Assembly: GCA_947626915.1 (NCBI GenBank)
Contig: CANQUA010000004.1
Coordinates: 17,754-81,753 of the forward strand
Source: an uncultured Lachnospiraceae bacterium
GTDB lineage: Bacteria; Bacillota; Clostridia; Lachnospirales; Lachnospiraceae
Direction: 5' to 3'
Length of the DNA: 64,000 nt
This document shows positions 33,434-41,523 of this stretch, piece after piece; positions within the stretch are counted from its first letter, which is position 1, and each line of letters opens with the position of its first letter. Below the pieces are notes generated by a model. That model searched no databases. It saw only the letters and a list, made by a program, of their open reading frames with translations, and was not told the DNA's origin. A program made the translations under genes and the position numbers.

Positions 33434-34132
33434 ATGATAAATCCCTGTGCGCCTCTTCTGCCTGCCGAGGTGATCGAGAGGGCGAAGAAACTGAATGTTC
33501 CGCTGCTTCTGGACGGCGTAAAGGCCGCGAAGATCGAGATTCCGGGCGGCGGCTGTATGGATATGCGCATCGGTCCCGTGGAGCGGGGCATGAAGGTTGT
33601 GGGGACCGCTCTGACGGTGGAAACGGACAACGGCGATAATTTCCCGATCCACGTCGCCAGCTATTGCTTTCAGGCGGACGGTTATGTGATGGTGATCGAC
33701 GGCAAAGGTTACGAGGGCCGGGCTTATTTCGGCGATCTGATCATGGGCGCCTGCCAGGCCGCAGGGTTTGCGGGCATGGTTGTCGACGGCTGCACCCGCG
33801 ACCGGGACGGCAATATCGGACTGGCTTTCCCGGTTTATTCCCGGGGGTTCATGCCGAGGGGGCCGATCAAGGAGAAGGAAGGCAATATCAACACGCCCAT
33901 TGTCTGCGGCGGCGTCCGCGTCAATCCCGGCGATCTGGTGGCCGGGGATTCCGACGGGGTCTGTGTGATCCCGGCGGAATACATTGAAACGGTGCTTGCG
34001 GAAGCCGAGAAAAAGAAAGCCTACGAGGAAAAGCGGGAGGAAATGATCGCCGCTTACCGCAAAGCGCGCGCAGAGGGCGGCGAACTGCCCCAGCTGGCGC
34101 CTCAGTGGGTGCTGGACATGATGAAAGAATGA
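33434..34132 (+). CDS. RraA-family protein (HMG/CHA-aldolase-like)
   Basis: 232 residues. The RraA/DlpA core is visible: GTALTVETDNGDN, the glycine-rich GDLIMGACQAAGFAGMVVDGCTRD (Arg and Asp of the metal/oxalate site), and GDLVAGDSDGVCVIP. Homologues are 4-hydroxy-4-methyl-2-oxoglutarate aldolases/oxaloacetate decarboxylases; E. coli RraA also inhibits RNase E. The GxxxD-type catalytic loop argues for an aldolase/decarboxylase. Confidence 0.85.
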   Translation: MINPCAPLLPAEVIERAKKLNVPLLLDGVKAAKIEIPGGGCMDMRIGPVERGMKVVGTALTVETDNGDNFPIHVASYCFQADGYVMVIDGKGYEGRAYFGDLIMGACQAAGFAGMVVDGCTRDRDGNIGLAFPVYSRGFMPRGPIKEKEGNINTPIVCGGVRVNPGDLVAGDSDGVCVIPAEYIETVLAEAEKKKAYEEKREEMIAAYRKARAEGGELPQLAPQWVLDMMKE

Positions 34133-34155
34133 GAATGATTCTGCGTATCGGAAGG

Positions 34156-34196
34156 GAGCGCTGCGGGCAGGGGTCTGTCTGGCGGCGCTCTCTTTT
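34156..34196 (+). terminator. Terminator after the RraA-like gene
   Basis: GAGCGCTGC pairs with GCGGCGCTC (one G-U pair) and is followed by TCTTTT. Confidence 0.7.
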
Positions 34197-34252
34197 GGCG
34201 GAAGGCGGCGGGCGGACTGTTACCAAAGAATAGTGAAATGTCAGATTGTGTA

Positions 34253-34282
34253 TTTACTATTTTTATGGAACCGTGCTAGAAT
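34253..34282 (+). promoter_or_regulatory. Promoter of the FGGY-kinase gene
   Basis: TTTACT at 34253, 18 bases, TAGAAT at 34277-34282, in an AT-rich pocket 89 bases before the GTG start. Confidence 0.4.
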
Positions 34283-34370
34283 AAACGAAGAGAAACCTCT
34301 GACCAAAGCCGCGCGGACGGGAACCGGCGGATGCCGGAACGCAGCCGGCAGGGAGAAAGGAGCGGGCACT

Positions 34371-35810
34371 GTGAAAACCATAGGGATCGATCTGGGAACG
34401 ACTACGATCAGCGCGGCCGTTCTGGACTGCGGGCGGAACGCCGTGCTGGAGTCCCGGACCGTGCCGAACGACAGTTTTATGGAAACGGGGCGGCCCTGGG
34501 AACGGATCCAGGATGCGGGGCGGATCGTGGAGAAAGCGGTCTGTCTGCTGGACGAACTGCTTCGGGACTATCCGGACGCGGCGGCCATCGGGCTGACGGG
34601 GCAGATGCACGGCATTTTGTATGCGGATGGCGGCGGAAACAGACTCAGCCCTTTGTATACCTGGCAGGACCGGCGGTGCGCGCAGAAGGACGCGGACGGC
34701 CGGACATTCACGGAATGGCTTCGGACACGGTGCGGGGCCGCGGTTCCCGCAGGGTATGGTCTGGGCACCCACGCGTGGCTGCATCGGGAGGGCGGCATTC
34801 CGGAGGGAGCGGCGTCGCTTTGTACGGCGGCGGATTATCTGGGAATGGCGCTGACCGGCCGGACGCGCCCGCTTCTCCATACGAGCATGGCGGCCAGCCT
34901 TGGATTTTTCCGGGCGGATACGGGCCGGTTCCGGACAGACCTGCTGGAGGAACTGGGGCTGGATCCCGGGATCCTGCCGGAGGTGACGGACGGACCCGCG
35001 GCGCTGGGACATTACCGGGGACGGCCGGTTGCGGCGGCGCTCGGCGACAACCAGGCCAGCTTCCTGGGAGCGGCGGGATACGGAGGAGAAGACGTTCTGG
35101 TCAATGTGGGCACCGGCGGGCAGATTTCTGTGGCGTCGGACCATTATGCAGAGATTGAAGGAATCGAGACGAGGCCCCTGACCGGCGGGCGGTTCTTGCT
35201 GGTGGGCGCTTCCCTTTGCGGCGGCCGGGCCTACGCGGTCCTGGAACGTTTCTTCCGGAGCTATCTGGCGGCGGCCGGCTGCGGGGAGGAAGAACAGTAC
35301 GCGGTCATGGGGAAACTGGCTGAGGCGGCGGAGAGGAAGAACCGCGCAAAACCTGCGGGAGAGACCGGTTTCCCGCGGGAAGGGGCCGGCGCGGAAGGAG
35401 CAAACGCTTCCGGCGCAGGGCTGAAGGTCTGCACCGCCTTTTGCGGCAGCCGTACCGACCCGGACCTGCGGGGCAGCATGACCGGTCTGACCGAGGACAA
35501 TTTTACGCCGGAAAATCTCATTTACGGGATGCTTTTTGGGATCGCGGAGGAATTATATCAGATGTACGAACGGGTTCGCCGGGAGACGGGGCTCCGCGCG
35601 CGCACGGTGGCCGCGTCAGGCAGCGGCGTGCGGAAAAATCCGGCGCTCCGGCACATATTGGAAGACCTGTTCGGAGTTCCCCTGCGGCTGACGGAATGTG
35701 TGGAGGAGGCGGCCTGCGGGGCGGCTCTGAACGCGGCGGAGCTGGTCGTGGGCGAAGCGCCGGGAAAGAAAACAGAGACAGCGGGAGGAAACAAGGATGC
35801 GGTTTCGTGA
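34371..35810 (+). CDS. FGGY-family carbohydrate kinase (sedoheptulokinase-like)
   Basis: 479 residues from GTG 34371 with GAAAGGAG upstream. The translation then starts with the phosphate-1 motif TIGIDLGTTTISAAVLD. Other FGGY marks are LTGQMHGILY, TWQDRR, ALGDNQASFLGA (catalytic Asp) and NVGTGGQIS. The GDNQASFLGA form is the one seen in sedoheptulokinases. A low-complexity Gly/Ala insertion lies near residues 325-350. It phosphorylates a sugar with ATP. The last 14 bases overlap the next gene. Confidence 0.85.
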   Translation: MKTIGIDLGTTTISAAVLDCGRNAVLESRTVPNDSFMETGRPWERIQDAGRIVEKAVCLLDELLRDYPDAAAIGLTGQMHGILYADGGGNRLSPLYTWQDRRCAQKDADGRTFTEWLRTRCGAAVPAGYGLGTHAWLHREGGIPEGAASLCTAADYLGMALTGRTRPLLHTSMAASLGFFRADTGRFRTDLLEELGLDPGILPEVTDGPAALGHYRGRPVAAALGDNQASFLGAAGYGGEDVLVNVGTGGQISVASDHYAEIEGIETRPLTGGRFLLVGASLCGGRAYAVLERFFRSYLAAAGCGEEEQYAVMGKLAEAAERKNRAKPAGETGFPREGAGAEGANASGAGLKVCTAFCGSRTDPDLRGSMTGLTEDNFTPENLIYGMLFGIAEELYQMYERVRRETGLRARTVAASGSGVRKNPALRHILEDLFGVPLRLTECVEEAACGAALNAAELVVGEAPGKKTETAGGNKDAVS

Positions 35811-36471
35811 GCTTGGAAGTGCGGAGGATCTGATTCGACTCGTGCAGGAGATCGGGTTCCTGCCGTTTTTCATCAATGAGGTTCCCGGCTTTTCCGTGGA
35901 GGAATGCTGCCGGAGGGAACTGTGGTTTTCCGATACCCTGGACGGGCCGTGGGAGTGGAAAGGGCCGATCGCCCGCAGCAAAACCTGCGTCTACGGAAAA
36001 TTATTTTCGGGCAGGGCAGGGTTTGTCAGCGCGGAATGGCTGCCGGATTTCGCCAATTACCGGAGGAACGGATACGATTTTGACGCCAGGTTCGACGATG
36101 AGCTGGCTTCCTACAAGGACAAAGGAATCTACGATGTGATCGCGGAAAACGGTGCGATTCTGAGCAGGACGTTAAAAGAGAAATGCAATTACCGCAAGGG
36201 AGGAAATAAAGGCTTCGATACGGTGATCACCCGGCTTCAGATGCAGACCTACGTAAGCGTCGCCGATTTTGTCTATATGAAGGACAAGAAGGGAAAGACC
36301 TACGGCTGGGGAGTGGCCCAGTACAGCACGCCGGAGGTCATATTCGGCCGGGAGCTGGTAACCGCCGCCTATCGCCGCGACCCGCTGGAATCGAAAGAGC
36401 GGATGCGGGCCCATCTGGCAGGACTTCTGCCGGACGCGGAAGAAAAACAGCTTCTGAAATTGCTGGGATAG
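35797..36471 (+). CDS. AlkZ-related protein
   Basis: 224 residues, start ATG 35797 overlapping the kinase stop. The sequence (SAEDLIRLVQEIGFLPFF...LWFSDTLDGPWEWKGPIARSK) resembles proteins annotated as AlkZ-related, distant relatives of winged-helix DNA glycosylases. I cannot point to the catalytic Gln motif of AlkZ proper (QxQ; a QMQTY stretch near residue 149 is the nearest), so the function remains open. Confidence 0.65.
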   Translation: MRFRELGSAEDLIRLVQEIGFLPFFINEVPGFSVEECCRRELWFSDTLDGPWEWKGPIARSKTCVYGKLFSGRAGFVSAEWLPDFANYRRNGYDFDARFDDELASYKDKGIYDVIAENGAILSRTLKEKCNYRKGGNKGFDTVITRLQMQTYVSVADFVYMKDKKGKTYGWGVAQYSTPEVIFGRELVTAAYRRDPLESKERMRAHLAGLLPDAEEKQLLKLLG

Positions 36472-36558
36472 GGACGCCTGGCGGAGAATTTCCCCTTACG
36501 ATAGGATCGGCGTGCTGCGTAAGCGCAGAAGTGAGCGCAAAAGGCCGGCAGAAATCAG

Positions 36559-36587
36559 TTGACAAACGCCGCCGTCAATGTTACACT
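36559..36587 (+). promoter_or_regulatory. Promoter of the thiamine salvage operon
   Basis: TTGACA at 36559-36564, 17 bases, TACACT at 36582-36587, immediately before the TPP aptamer. Confidence 0.75.
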
Positions 36588-36603
36588 TTAGACGAGCCAA
36601 AGA

Positions 36604-36692
36604 GCAGGGGAGCTTGTGGGCAGGCTGAGAGGAAGTAATCGAACTTCGACCCTTAAACCTGACGCGGATAATGCCGCCGTAGGAAGTCATGG
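36604..36692 (+). promoter_or_regulatory. TPP riboswitch (THI element)
   Basis: The conserved pyrimidine-sensor GGCTGAGAGG, the strand ACCCTTAAACCTGAC, and the pyrophosphate-sensor hairpin GCGGATAATGCCGC followed by CGTAGGAAG are all present in the right order. Ligand binding should favour the terminator at 36710-36736 and switch off thiWMED. Confidence 0.93.
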
Positions 36693-36709
36693 AGAGATGG
36701 ATTTTTACG

Positions 36710-36736
36710 GAGACGCCGCGCAGGCGTCTCTTTTTT
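36710..36736 (+). terminator. Expression-platform terminator of the TPP riboswitch
   Basis: GAGACGCC, loop GCGCA, GGCGTCTC, then TTTTTT. It lies 18 bases after the aptamer. Confidence 0.88.
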
Positions 36737-36829
36737 CCGCGCAAAAGGCGGCAGAGCGGACCTTTTCATGCGGAGGGAGATGTGGCGGGATTTTGGATGT
36801 GATTCCGACGTGAAAGGAGGTAAGGACGG

Positions 36830-37003
36830 ACATCCCGATGATTCGGGCGGATGGAGGGGGAGCGCCCTTGATCCTGTAGATGACAGCGATGGGAAGCCGT
36901 GTTCCGGCGTGAGAGGAAGCCAGCAAGCTTCGACCGAATTTTCCTGGGGAGATTGCCCCGTTTTACAGGAGAACGTCGCTGTCTGCTACGCCGTTCTCAC
37001 TGA
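36830..37003 (+). other. Second structured leader between the TPP terminator and thiW
   Basis: Six potential hairpins in a row: CCCGA/TCGGG, CTGT/ACAG, GCCG/CGGC, GAAGC/GCTTC, GGGG/CCCC inside TCCTG/CAGGA, and GAGAACG/CGTTCTC. The segment CCCTTGATCCTG...ACAGCGATGGGAAG resembles the 3' half of a THI element, and GTGAGAGGAAG...GCTTCGACC after it resembles the 5' half. It could be a decayed TPP aptamer or another regulatory RNA. The open frame through it (36768-37022) does not look like protein. Confidence 0.45.
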
Positions 37004-37026
37004 ATTTGGCAGAGGAGTGTAAGAAA

Positions 37027-37542
37027 ATGAAAAACCAACAAACAAAAAAGTTAAGCGTTGCGGGTATCCTGTGTGCGGTGGCTGTAGTTGGCAGCCTGTT
37101 TTCCGTACCTGTCTTTGGAAGCAAATGTGCGCCGATCCAGCATATGGTGAATATCCTGTGCGCGGTTACGCTGGGGCCCTGGTACGGCGTCGCTGTGGCG
37201 TTTGCGGCCAGCCTGATCCGGAATCTTCTGGGACTTGGCAGTCTTATGGCTTTTCCGGGCAGCATGGTGGGCGCGCTTTTTTGCGGCGTCGCCTACTGGC
37301 GGACGAAGAACATACCGGCGACGCTGGCGGCGGAGGTTTTCGGAACCGCGGTACTGGGCGGACTCTGCGCGTATCCCGTGGCGATTTTCCTGATGGGGAT
37401 GAACGCGGCGGATATCGCGTTTTACGCCTATGTGGTCCCGTTTTTGATCTCCACGGCGGGCGGAGCGCTTCTGTCGGCGATCCTTCTGGGAGCGCTTCAG
37501 AAAGCGGGACTTTTGAAAACGTTCCAGCTGATGACGGAATAA
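37027..37542 (+). CDS. thiW: ThiW, substrate-binding (S) subunit of an ECF transporter
   Basis: 171 residues from ATG 37027 (GAGGAG upstream), five to six membrane segments. The ECF S-component pattern is clear: KLSVAGILCAVAVVGSLF near the N-terminus, then FGSKCAPIQHMVNILCAVTLGPWYG and RNLLGLGSLMAFPGSM, as in ThiW. It captures the thiazole moiety of thiamine and works with a shared energising module (EcfAA'T) not encoded here. TPP riboswitch control and the following thiM support the thiazole assignment. Confidence 0.9.
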   Translation: MKNQQTKKLSVAGILCAVAVVGSLFSVPVFGSKCAPIQHMVNILCAVTLGPWYGVAVAFAASLIRNLLGLGSLMAFPGSMVGALFCGVAYWRTKNIPATLAAEVFGTAVLGGLCAYPVAIFLMGMNAADIAFYAYVVPFLISTAGGALLSAILLGALQKAGLLKTFQLMTE

Positions 37543-37605
37543 AACGGATGAGGGGGAACCGGCGTTTTTTGACCCGGTTCCTCCGGATGACGGAGCGGCG
37601 ATATT

Positions 37606-38427
37606 ATGTTAGGGGAAATGCTTGAAAATGTGCGGGCGAAACGGCCGCTGATCCACAGTATCACGAATTACGTGACAGCCAATGACTGCGCCAATGTTCT
37701 GCTGGCCTGCGGCGCGTCGCCGGTCATGGCCGACGATGAAAATGAGGTGGAGGATGTAACCTCTATTTGCAGTGGGTTGTGCATCAACCTGGGTACACTG
37801 GACCACAGAAAGGTTACAGCTATGCTGAAAGCCGGAAAGCGCGCCGGGGAACTGGGACACCCGGTGATTTTGGATCCCGTGGGGGCAGGTTCTTCCCGTT
37901 TCCGCACCGAGACAGCCCGGAAGCTTTTGGGGGAAATCGGCTGTTCGGTGGTCCGGGGCAATGTTTCGGAGATCCGGACGCTGGCTTTGGGCGCGGGCAC
38001 CACGAAGGGCGTGGACGCGGACCGGGCGGACCGGGTCACTTCGGAAAATCTGGAGCGGCTGAGCGAAGTTGTAAAACAATTTGCCGCGGCGGCCAAAACG
38101 GTGGCGGTTGCGACCGGGGCCGTCGATCTCGTGTCCGATGGGGACCGGGTCTGCCGCATTTATAACGGACATTCCATGATGAGCAGCGTGACCGGAACCG
38201 GCTGCCAGCTTTCGGTTCTGACGGCGGCGTATGTGGCCGCCAATCCGGAGCACAGGCTGGAGGCAGCCGCGGCCGCGGTCTGCGCGATGGGTCTCTGCGG
38301 GGAAAAAGCTTACGAGCGGATGGAGGCGTCGGACGGAAACGCCAGTTACCGCAATTACCTGATCGACGCGGTTTACCGGCTGACGGGAGAGGAACTGGAA
38401 AGCGGGGCACGTTATGAAATTCGATAG
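37606..38427 (+). CDS. thiM: Hydroxyethylthiazole kinase
   Basis: 273 residues. ThiM signatures: PLIHSITNYVTANDCANVLLACGASPVMADD at the N-terminus, then VILDPVGAGSSRFRT, RGNVSEI, and a GTGCQLSVLTAAYVA anion hole with the catalytic Cys. It phosphorylates the salvaged thiazole alcohol with ATP. It overlaps thiE by 14 bases. Confidence 0.95.
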   Translation: MLGEMLENVRAKRPLIHSITNYVTANDCANVLLACGASPVMADDENEVEDVTSICSGLCINLGTLDHRKVTAMLKAGKRAGELGHPVILDPVGAGSSRFRTETARKLLGEIGCSVVRGNVSEIRTLALGAGTTKGVDADRADRVTSENLERLSEVVKQFAAAAKTVAVATGAVDLVSDGDRVCRIYNGHSMMSSVTGTGCQLSVLTAAYVAANPEHRLEAAAAAVCAMGLCGEKAYERMEASDGNASYRNYLIDAVYRLTGEELESGARYEIR

Positions 38428-39061
38428 GAAAACCTTGCGTCTGTACGCGGTCACGGACCGCGGGTGGACGGGACGGCAGAGTCTGTATGAGCAGGTAGAA
38501 TGCGCTTTGAAAGGCGGAGCAACCTGCGTGCAGCTGCGGGAGAAAGAGTTGGACGAGGCGCATTTTGCCCGGGAGGCCGCAGAACTGCGGGAGCTGTGCC
38601 ATCGGTACGGCGTGCCGTTTATTGTCAATGATAATGTGGAACTGGCGCTTTGGTGCGGCGCGGACGGCGTCCATGTGGGACAGAAGGATATGGAGGCGGC
38701 GCAGGTGCGCAGGCGGATCGGCCCGGACAGGATCCTGGGCGTCACGGCCAAGACCGTGGAGCAGGCCCTTCGGGCGGAGGCGGCCGGCGCGGATTATCTG
38801 GGCACGGGCGCAATGTTCGGCAGCGCCACGAAAAAAGACGCGGTTCCGCTTTCCAAAGAAATGCTGCGGCAGATCTGCGGGGCGGTTTCAATCCCGGTCG
38901 TGGCGATCGGAGGGATCTGCAGGGAGAATATCATGGAACTGGCCGGGAGCGGCGCCGCGGGCGTGGCCGTGGTGTCGGGGATCTTTGCGGCGGCGGACAT
39001 TGAAGCGGAGTGCCGCCTGCTGAGAGAACTGTCGGAGAAGATGAGCGGCGCAGAAGGGTAA
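38414..39061 (+). CDS. thiE: Thiamine-phosphate synthase
   Basis: 215 residues, TIM barrel. CVQLREKEL (substrate Gln/Arg/Lys), FIVNDNVELALWCGADGVHVGQKD, and the glycine loops GADYLGTGAMFGSATK and VAIGGI are the ThiE core. It joins HMP-PP and thiazole phosphate to thiamine phosphate. It is translationally coupled to thiM. Confidence 0.95.
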   Translation: MKFDRKTLRLYAVTDRGWTGRQSLYEQVECALKGGATCVQLREKELDEAHFAREAAELRELCHRYGVPFIVNDNVELALWCGADGVHVGQKDMEAAQVRRRIGPDRILGVTAKTVEQALRAEAAGADYLGTGAMFGSATKKDAVPLSKEMLRQICGAVSIPVVAIGGICRENIMELAGSGAAGVAVVSGIFAAADIEAECRLLRELSEKMSGAEG

Positions 39062-39216
39062 GGAGAGCGGCCGGCCCGGAGCCGGAGAGTTTTTACGGAG
39101 AGGCCGGAAGAACTGACAGAAATGTGCTGATGGAGAATTTTGCGGGAGAGCGGAAGGTCAGCCCGGAATATTTCGACGCAGGAAACAGCGGGGAGAGCGG
39201 CCGGCCCGGAGCCGGA
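39062..39216 (+). repeat. 25-base direct repeat between thiE and thiD
   Basis: An identical 25-base GC-rich block (starting GGAGAGCGGCCGGCCC) occurs at 39062-39086 and 39192-39216. The second copy ends just before the thiD ribosome site, suggesting local duplication of the gene junction. Confidence 0.8.
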
Positions 39217-39232
39217 TGAAAGGAGAGCAGCG

Positions 39233-40039
39233 ATGAAAACAGCGTTGACGATAGCGGGGAGCGATTCCAGCGGGGGAGCCGGGATCCAGGCGGATATCAA
39301 GACCATGACGATGAACGGCGTTTTCGCCATGAGCGCGGTCACGGCTCTGACCGCGCAGAATACCACCGGAGTGTCGGGCATTATGGAAGTAACGCCTGAA
39401 TTTCTGGGACAGCAGATCGATATGATTTTTACGGATATCCGCCCCGATGCGGTGAAGATCGGCATGGTATCCTCCAGCGCCCTGATCCGGGTGATTGCCG
39501 GGAAACTCCGCGCTTACGGCGCGTCCAATATCGTTGTGGATCCGGTGATGGTCGCCACCAGCGGTTCCAGGCTCATTGCGGAGGAAGCGGTGGAGACGCT
39601 GAAACAGGAGCTGCTTCCGCTGGCCCTGGCAGCGACGCCCAATATCCCGGAGGCGGAAATCCTTTCCGGTATGCCCATCCGGACAGAGGCGGACATGGAA
39701 AATGCCGCGCGGAAGATCGGCGGGACTTACGGCTGCGCGGTCCTTTTGAAGGGCGGCCATCAGGTGAACAATGCCAACGACCTGCTGTATGCGGACGGTG
39801 TCTGCCGGTGGTTCTATGGGAGGCGGATCGCCAATTCCAATACCCATGGTACCGGCTGTACCCTGTCCAGCGCCATCGCGTCAAATCTGGCGAAAGGTTA
39901 CAGTTTGCCGGATTCGGTGAAACGGGCCAAAGATTATATATCCGGCGCACTGGCCGCGATGCTGGATCTGGGACATGGAAGCGGGCCTATGAACCACGCT
40001 TTTGGATTGACGGGGGAGTTTGCGGAAGAAGCGGAGTAA
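39233..40039 (+). CDS. thiD: Hydroxymethylpyrimidine/phosphomethylpyrimidine kinase
   Basis: 268 residues from ATG 39233 with AAGGAGAG upstream; the frame is open further upstream through the direct repeat. Family motifs: TIAGSDSSGGAGIQADIKT, DPVMVATSGSRL, TPNIPEAE and the anion hole HGTGCTLSSAIASNLA. It makes HMP-PP for ThiE. Together the four genes form a salvage-only route; no thiC, thiG or thiL is in the window. Confidence 0.95.
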   Translation: MKTALTIAGSDSSGGAGIQADIKTMTMNGVFAMSAVTALTAQNTTGVSGIMEVTPEFLGQQIDMIFTDIRPDAVKIGMVSSSALIRVIAGKLRAYGASNIVVDPVMVATSGSRLIAEEAVETLKQELLPLALAATPNIPEAEILSGMPIRTEADMENAARKIGGTYGCAVLLKGGHQVNNANDLLYADGVCRWFYGRRIANSNTHGTGCTLSSAIASNLAKGYSLPDSVKRAKDYISGALAAMLDLGHGSGPMNHAFGLTGEFAEEAE

Positions 40040-40209
40040 ACCTTAAACCTTCATTGTAGATAGGTTGCAATAAATGCCGCTGCAGGGTGCGCCGCAGACG
40101 CGGGCATCCTCTTTGTTTTTCCGGCTTTCGCGTATGTTTAACAGGGACCGGACCGGGAAACAGCCGGCAGCGGCGGATAGTTTGAGAAAAGAAAGGACGC
40201 GGGGACTAC

Positions 40210-41448
40210 ATGAAATATACGATCGAAAAAACAGGCGCGGTTCCGGCCTACCTGCAGCTGTATGCCCAGCTGCGCGAGGATATTCTGCGCGGGAATTATC
40301 CCTATGATACGAAGCTGCCGTCCAAACGCCTGATCGCGGGGGAACTGGGACTCAGCACGGTGACGGTGGAACATGCCTGTGCGCTTTTGTGCGAGGAGGG
40401 ATATATCGAGGCCAGGGAGCGCAGCGGGTATTATGTGATCTTCCGCACGGACGACGGGTTTTCGTCCGCGCCGGAGCGGGACACGCCGGGAGAATACGAA
40501 AACGAGGGAAGCCGACGCGGTTTTGCGGAAAGCCTTAAAGCGGGCGGACCGGTTCCGCGGTTCTGCCATACTGCGCAGGATCCCGCTGTTCTGCGGCCGG
40601 AAGCTCAGGCTCCGGAAGCAGACGCAGCGGGGAAGCCGGCGTTTGCCGCGCCGGAATTTCCGTTTTCCGTGCTCTCAAAAGCGATGCGGAAAGTGATCAG
40701 CGACCGGGGCGAGTCGATTCTGGACCGGTCGCCCAATCTGGGCTGCGCAGAGCTGCGGGGGGCGATCAGCCGGTATCTGTCGAGGAGCCGGGGAATCGCC
40801 GCGGACACGGACCAGATCGTCATAGGCTCCGGTTCCGAATACCTGTACGGCCTGATCGTGGAACTGCTGGGCCGGGACCGGATCTACGGAATCGAGTCCC
40901 CTTCCTATAAAAAGATCGAGCAGGTGTACCGGGCCTGCGACGTGCGGCTGGAAAAGCTTCCGTTGGGGAGCGACGGGGTCGAAAGCGGCGCCCTGTGGTC
41001 CAGCGGGGCCGATATTCTGCACATTTCCCCCTACCGCAGCTTCCCCAGCGGCGTGACGGCCACGGCCTCCAAACGCCATGAATATATGCGCTGGGCGGGC
41101 AGAAACGGCCGCTATATTGTGGAAGACGATTTTGAGTCCGAGTTTTCCATTCTGAAAAAGCCGGAGGAAACATTGTTTGCCTGTACCTCTGACGACAACG
41201 TGATCTACATGAACACATTTTCCCAGACGATCTCCCCGTCGCTGCGCGTCGGTTATATGGTGCTGCCGCGCCGTCTGGTCCCCGAATTTGCGGAAAAGCT
41301 GGGATTTTATTCCTGCACGGTGCCGACCTATCTCCAATATGTGCTGGCGGAGCTGATCGGCAGCGGCGACTTCGAGCGGCATATCAACCGGGTGCGCCGG
41401 CGCAAGAGAGAGGCGATGAAGAATGCGGATCCGGTTGGCGGCCGGTGA
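40210..41448 (+). CDS. MocR/GntR-type regulator, truncated and lacking the PLP lysine
   Basis: 412 residues. Residues ~1-75 are a GntR winged helix (YLQLYAQLREDILRGNYPYDTKLPSKRLIAGELGLSTVTVEHACALL). The rest is a fold-type-I aminotransferase domain (IGSGSEYLYGLIVELLGRD, RYIVEDDFESEF). The motif that normally reads TFSK-T/S...LRLGY is TFSQTISPSLRVGY, with Gln at about residue 339 (codon CAG, 41224-41226). The protein stops after RVRRRKREAM, some 60-80 residues earlier than MocR proteins usually do, and a strong terminator follows. It may still bind DNA; PLP could not be held as an aldimine. Confidence 0.85.
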   Translation: MKYTIEKTGAVPAYLQLYAQLREDILRGNYPYDTKLPSKRLIAGELGLSTVTVEHACALLCEEGYIEARERSGYYVIFRTDDGFSSAPERDTPGEYENEGSRRGFAESLKAGGPVPRFCHTAQDPAVLRPEAQAPEADAAGKPAFAAPEFPFSVLSKAMRKVISDRGESILDRSPNLGCAELRGAISRYLSRSRGIAADTDQIVIGSGSEYLYGLIVELLGRDRIYGIESPSYKKIEQVYRACDVRLEKLPLGSDGVESGALWSSGADILHISPYRSFPSGVTATASKRHEYMRWAGRNGRYIVEDDFESEFSILKKPEETLFACTSDDNVIYMNTFSQTISPSLRVGYMVLPRRLVPEFAEKLGFYSCTVPTYLQYVLAELIGSGDFERHINRVRRRKREAMKNADPVGGR

Positions 41449-41449
41449 T

Positions 41450-41507
41450 AAAAAACTCCATGAGACACAGTTGCCGTTATAGTGCGGCGGCGCTCATGGA
41501 GTTTTTT
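41450..41507. terminator. Bidirectional terminator
   Basis: Perfect 15-base inverted repeat AAAAAACTCCATGAG / CTCATGGAGTTTTTT between the convergent MocR-like and ROK genes. T-runs lie on both strands. Confidence 0.9.
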
Positions 41508-41523
41508 AATTTATGAAGTTTTG

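Noticed and set aside
36768..37022. An 84-codon frame between the TPP terminator and thiW
   Set aside because: Its composition is not protein-like, it has no ribosome site, and the DNA is a run of hairpins better explained as leader RNA.
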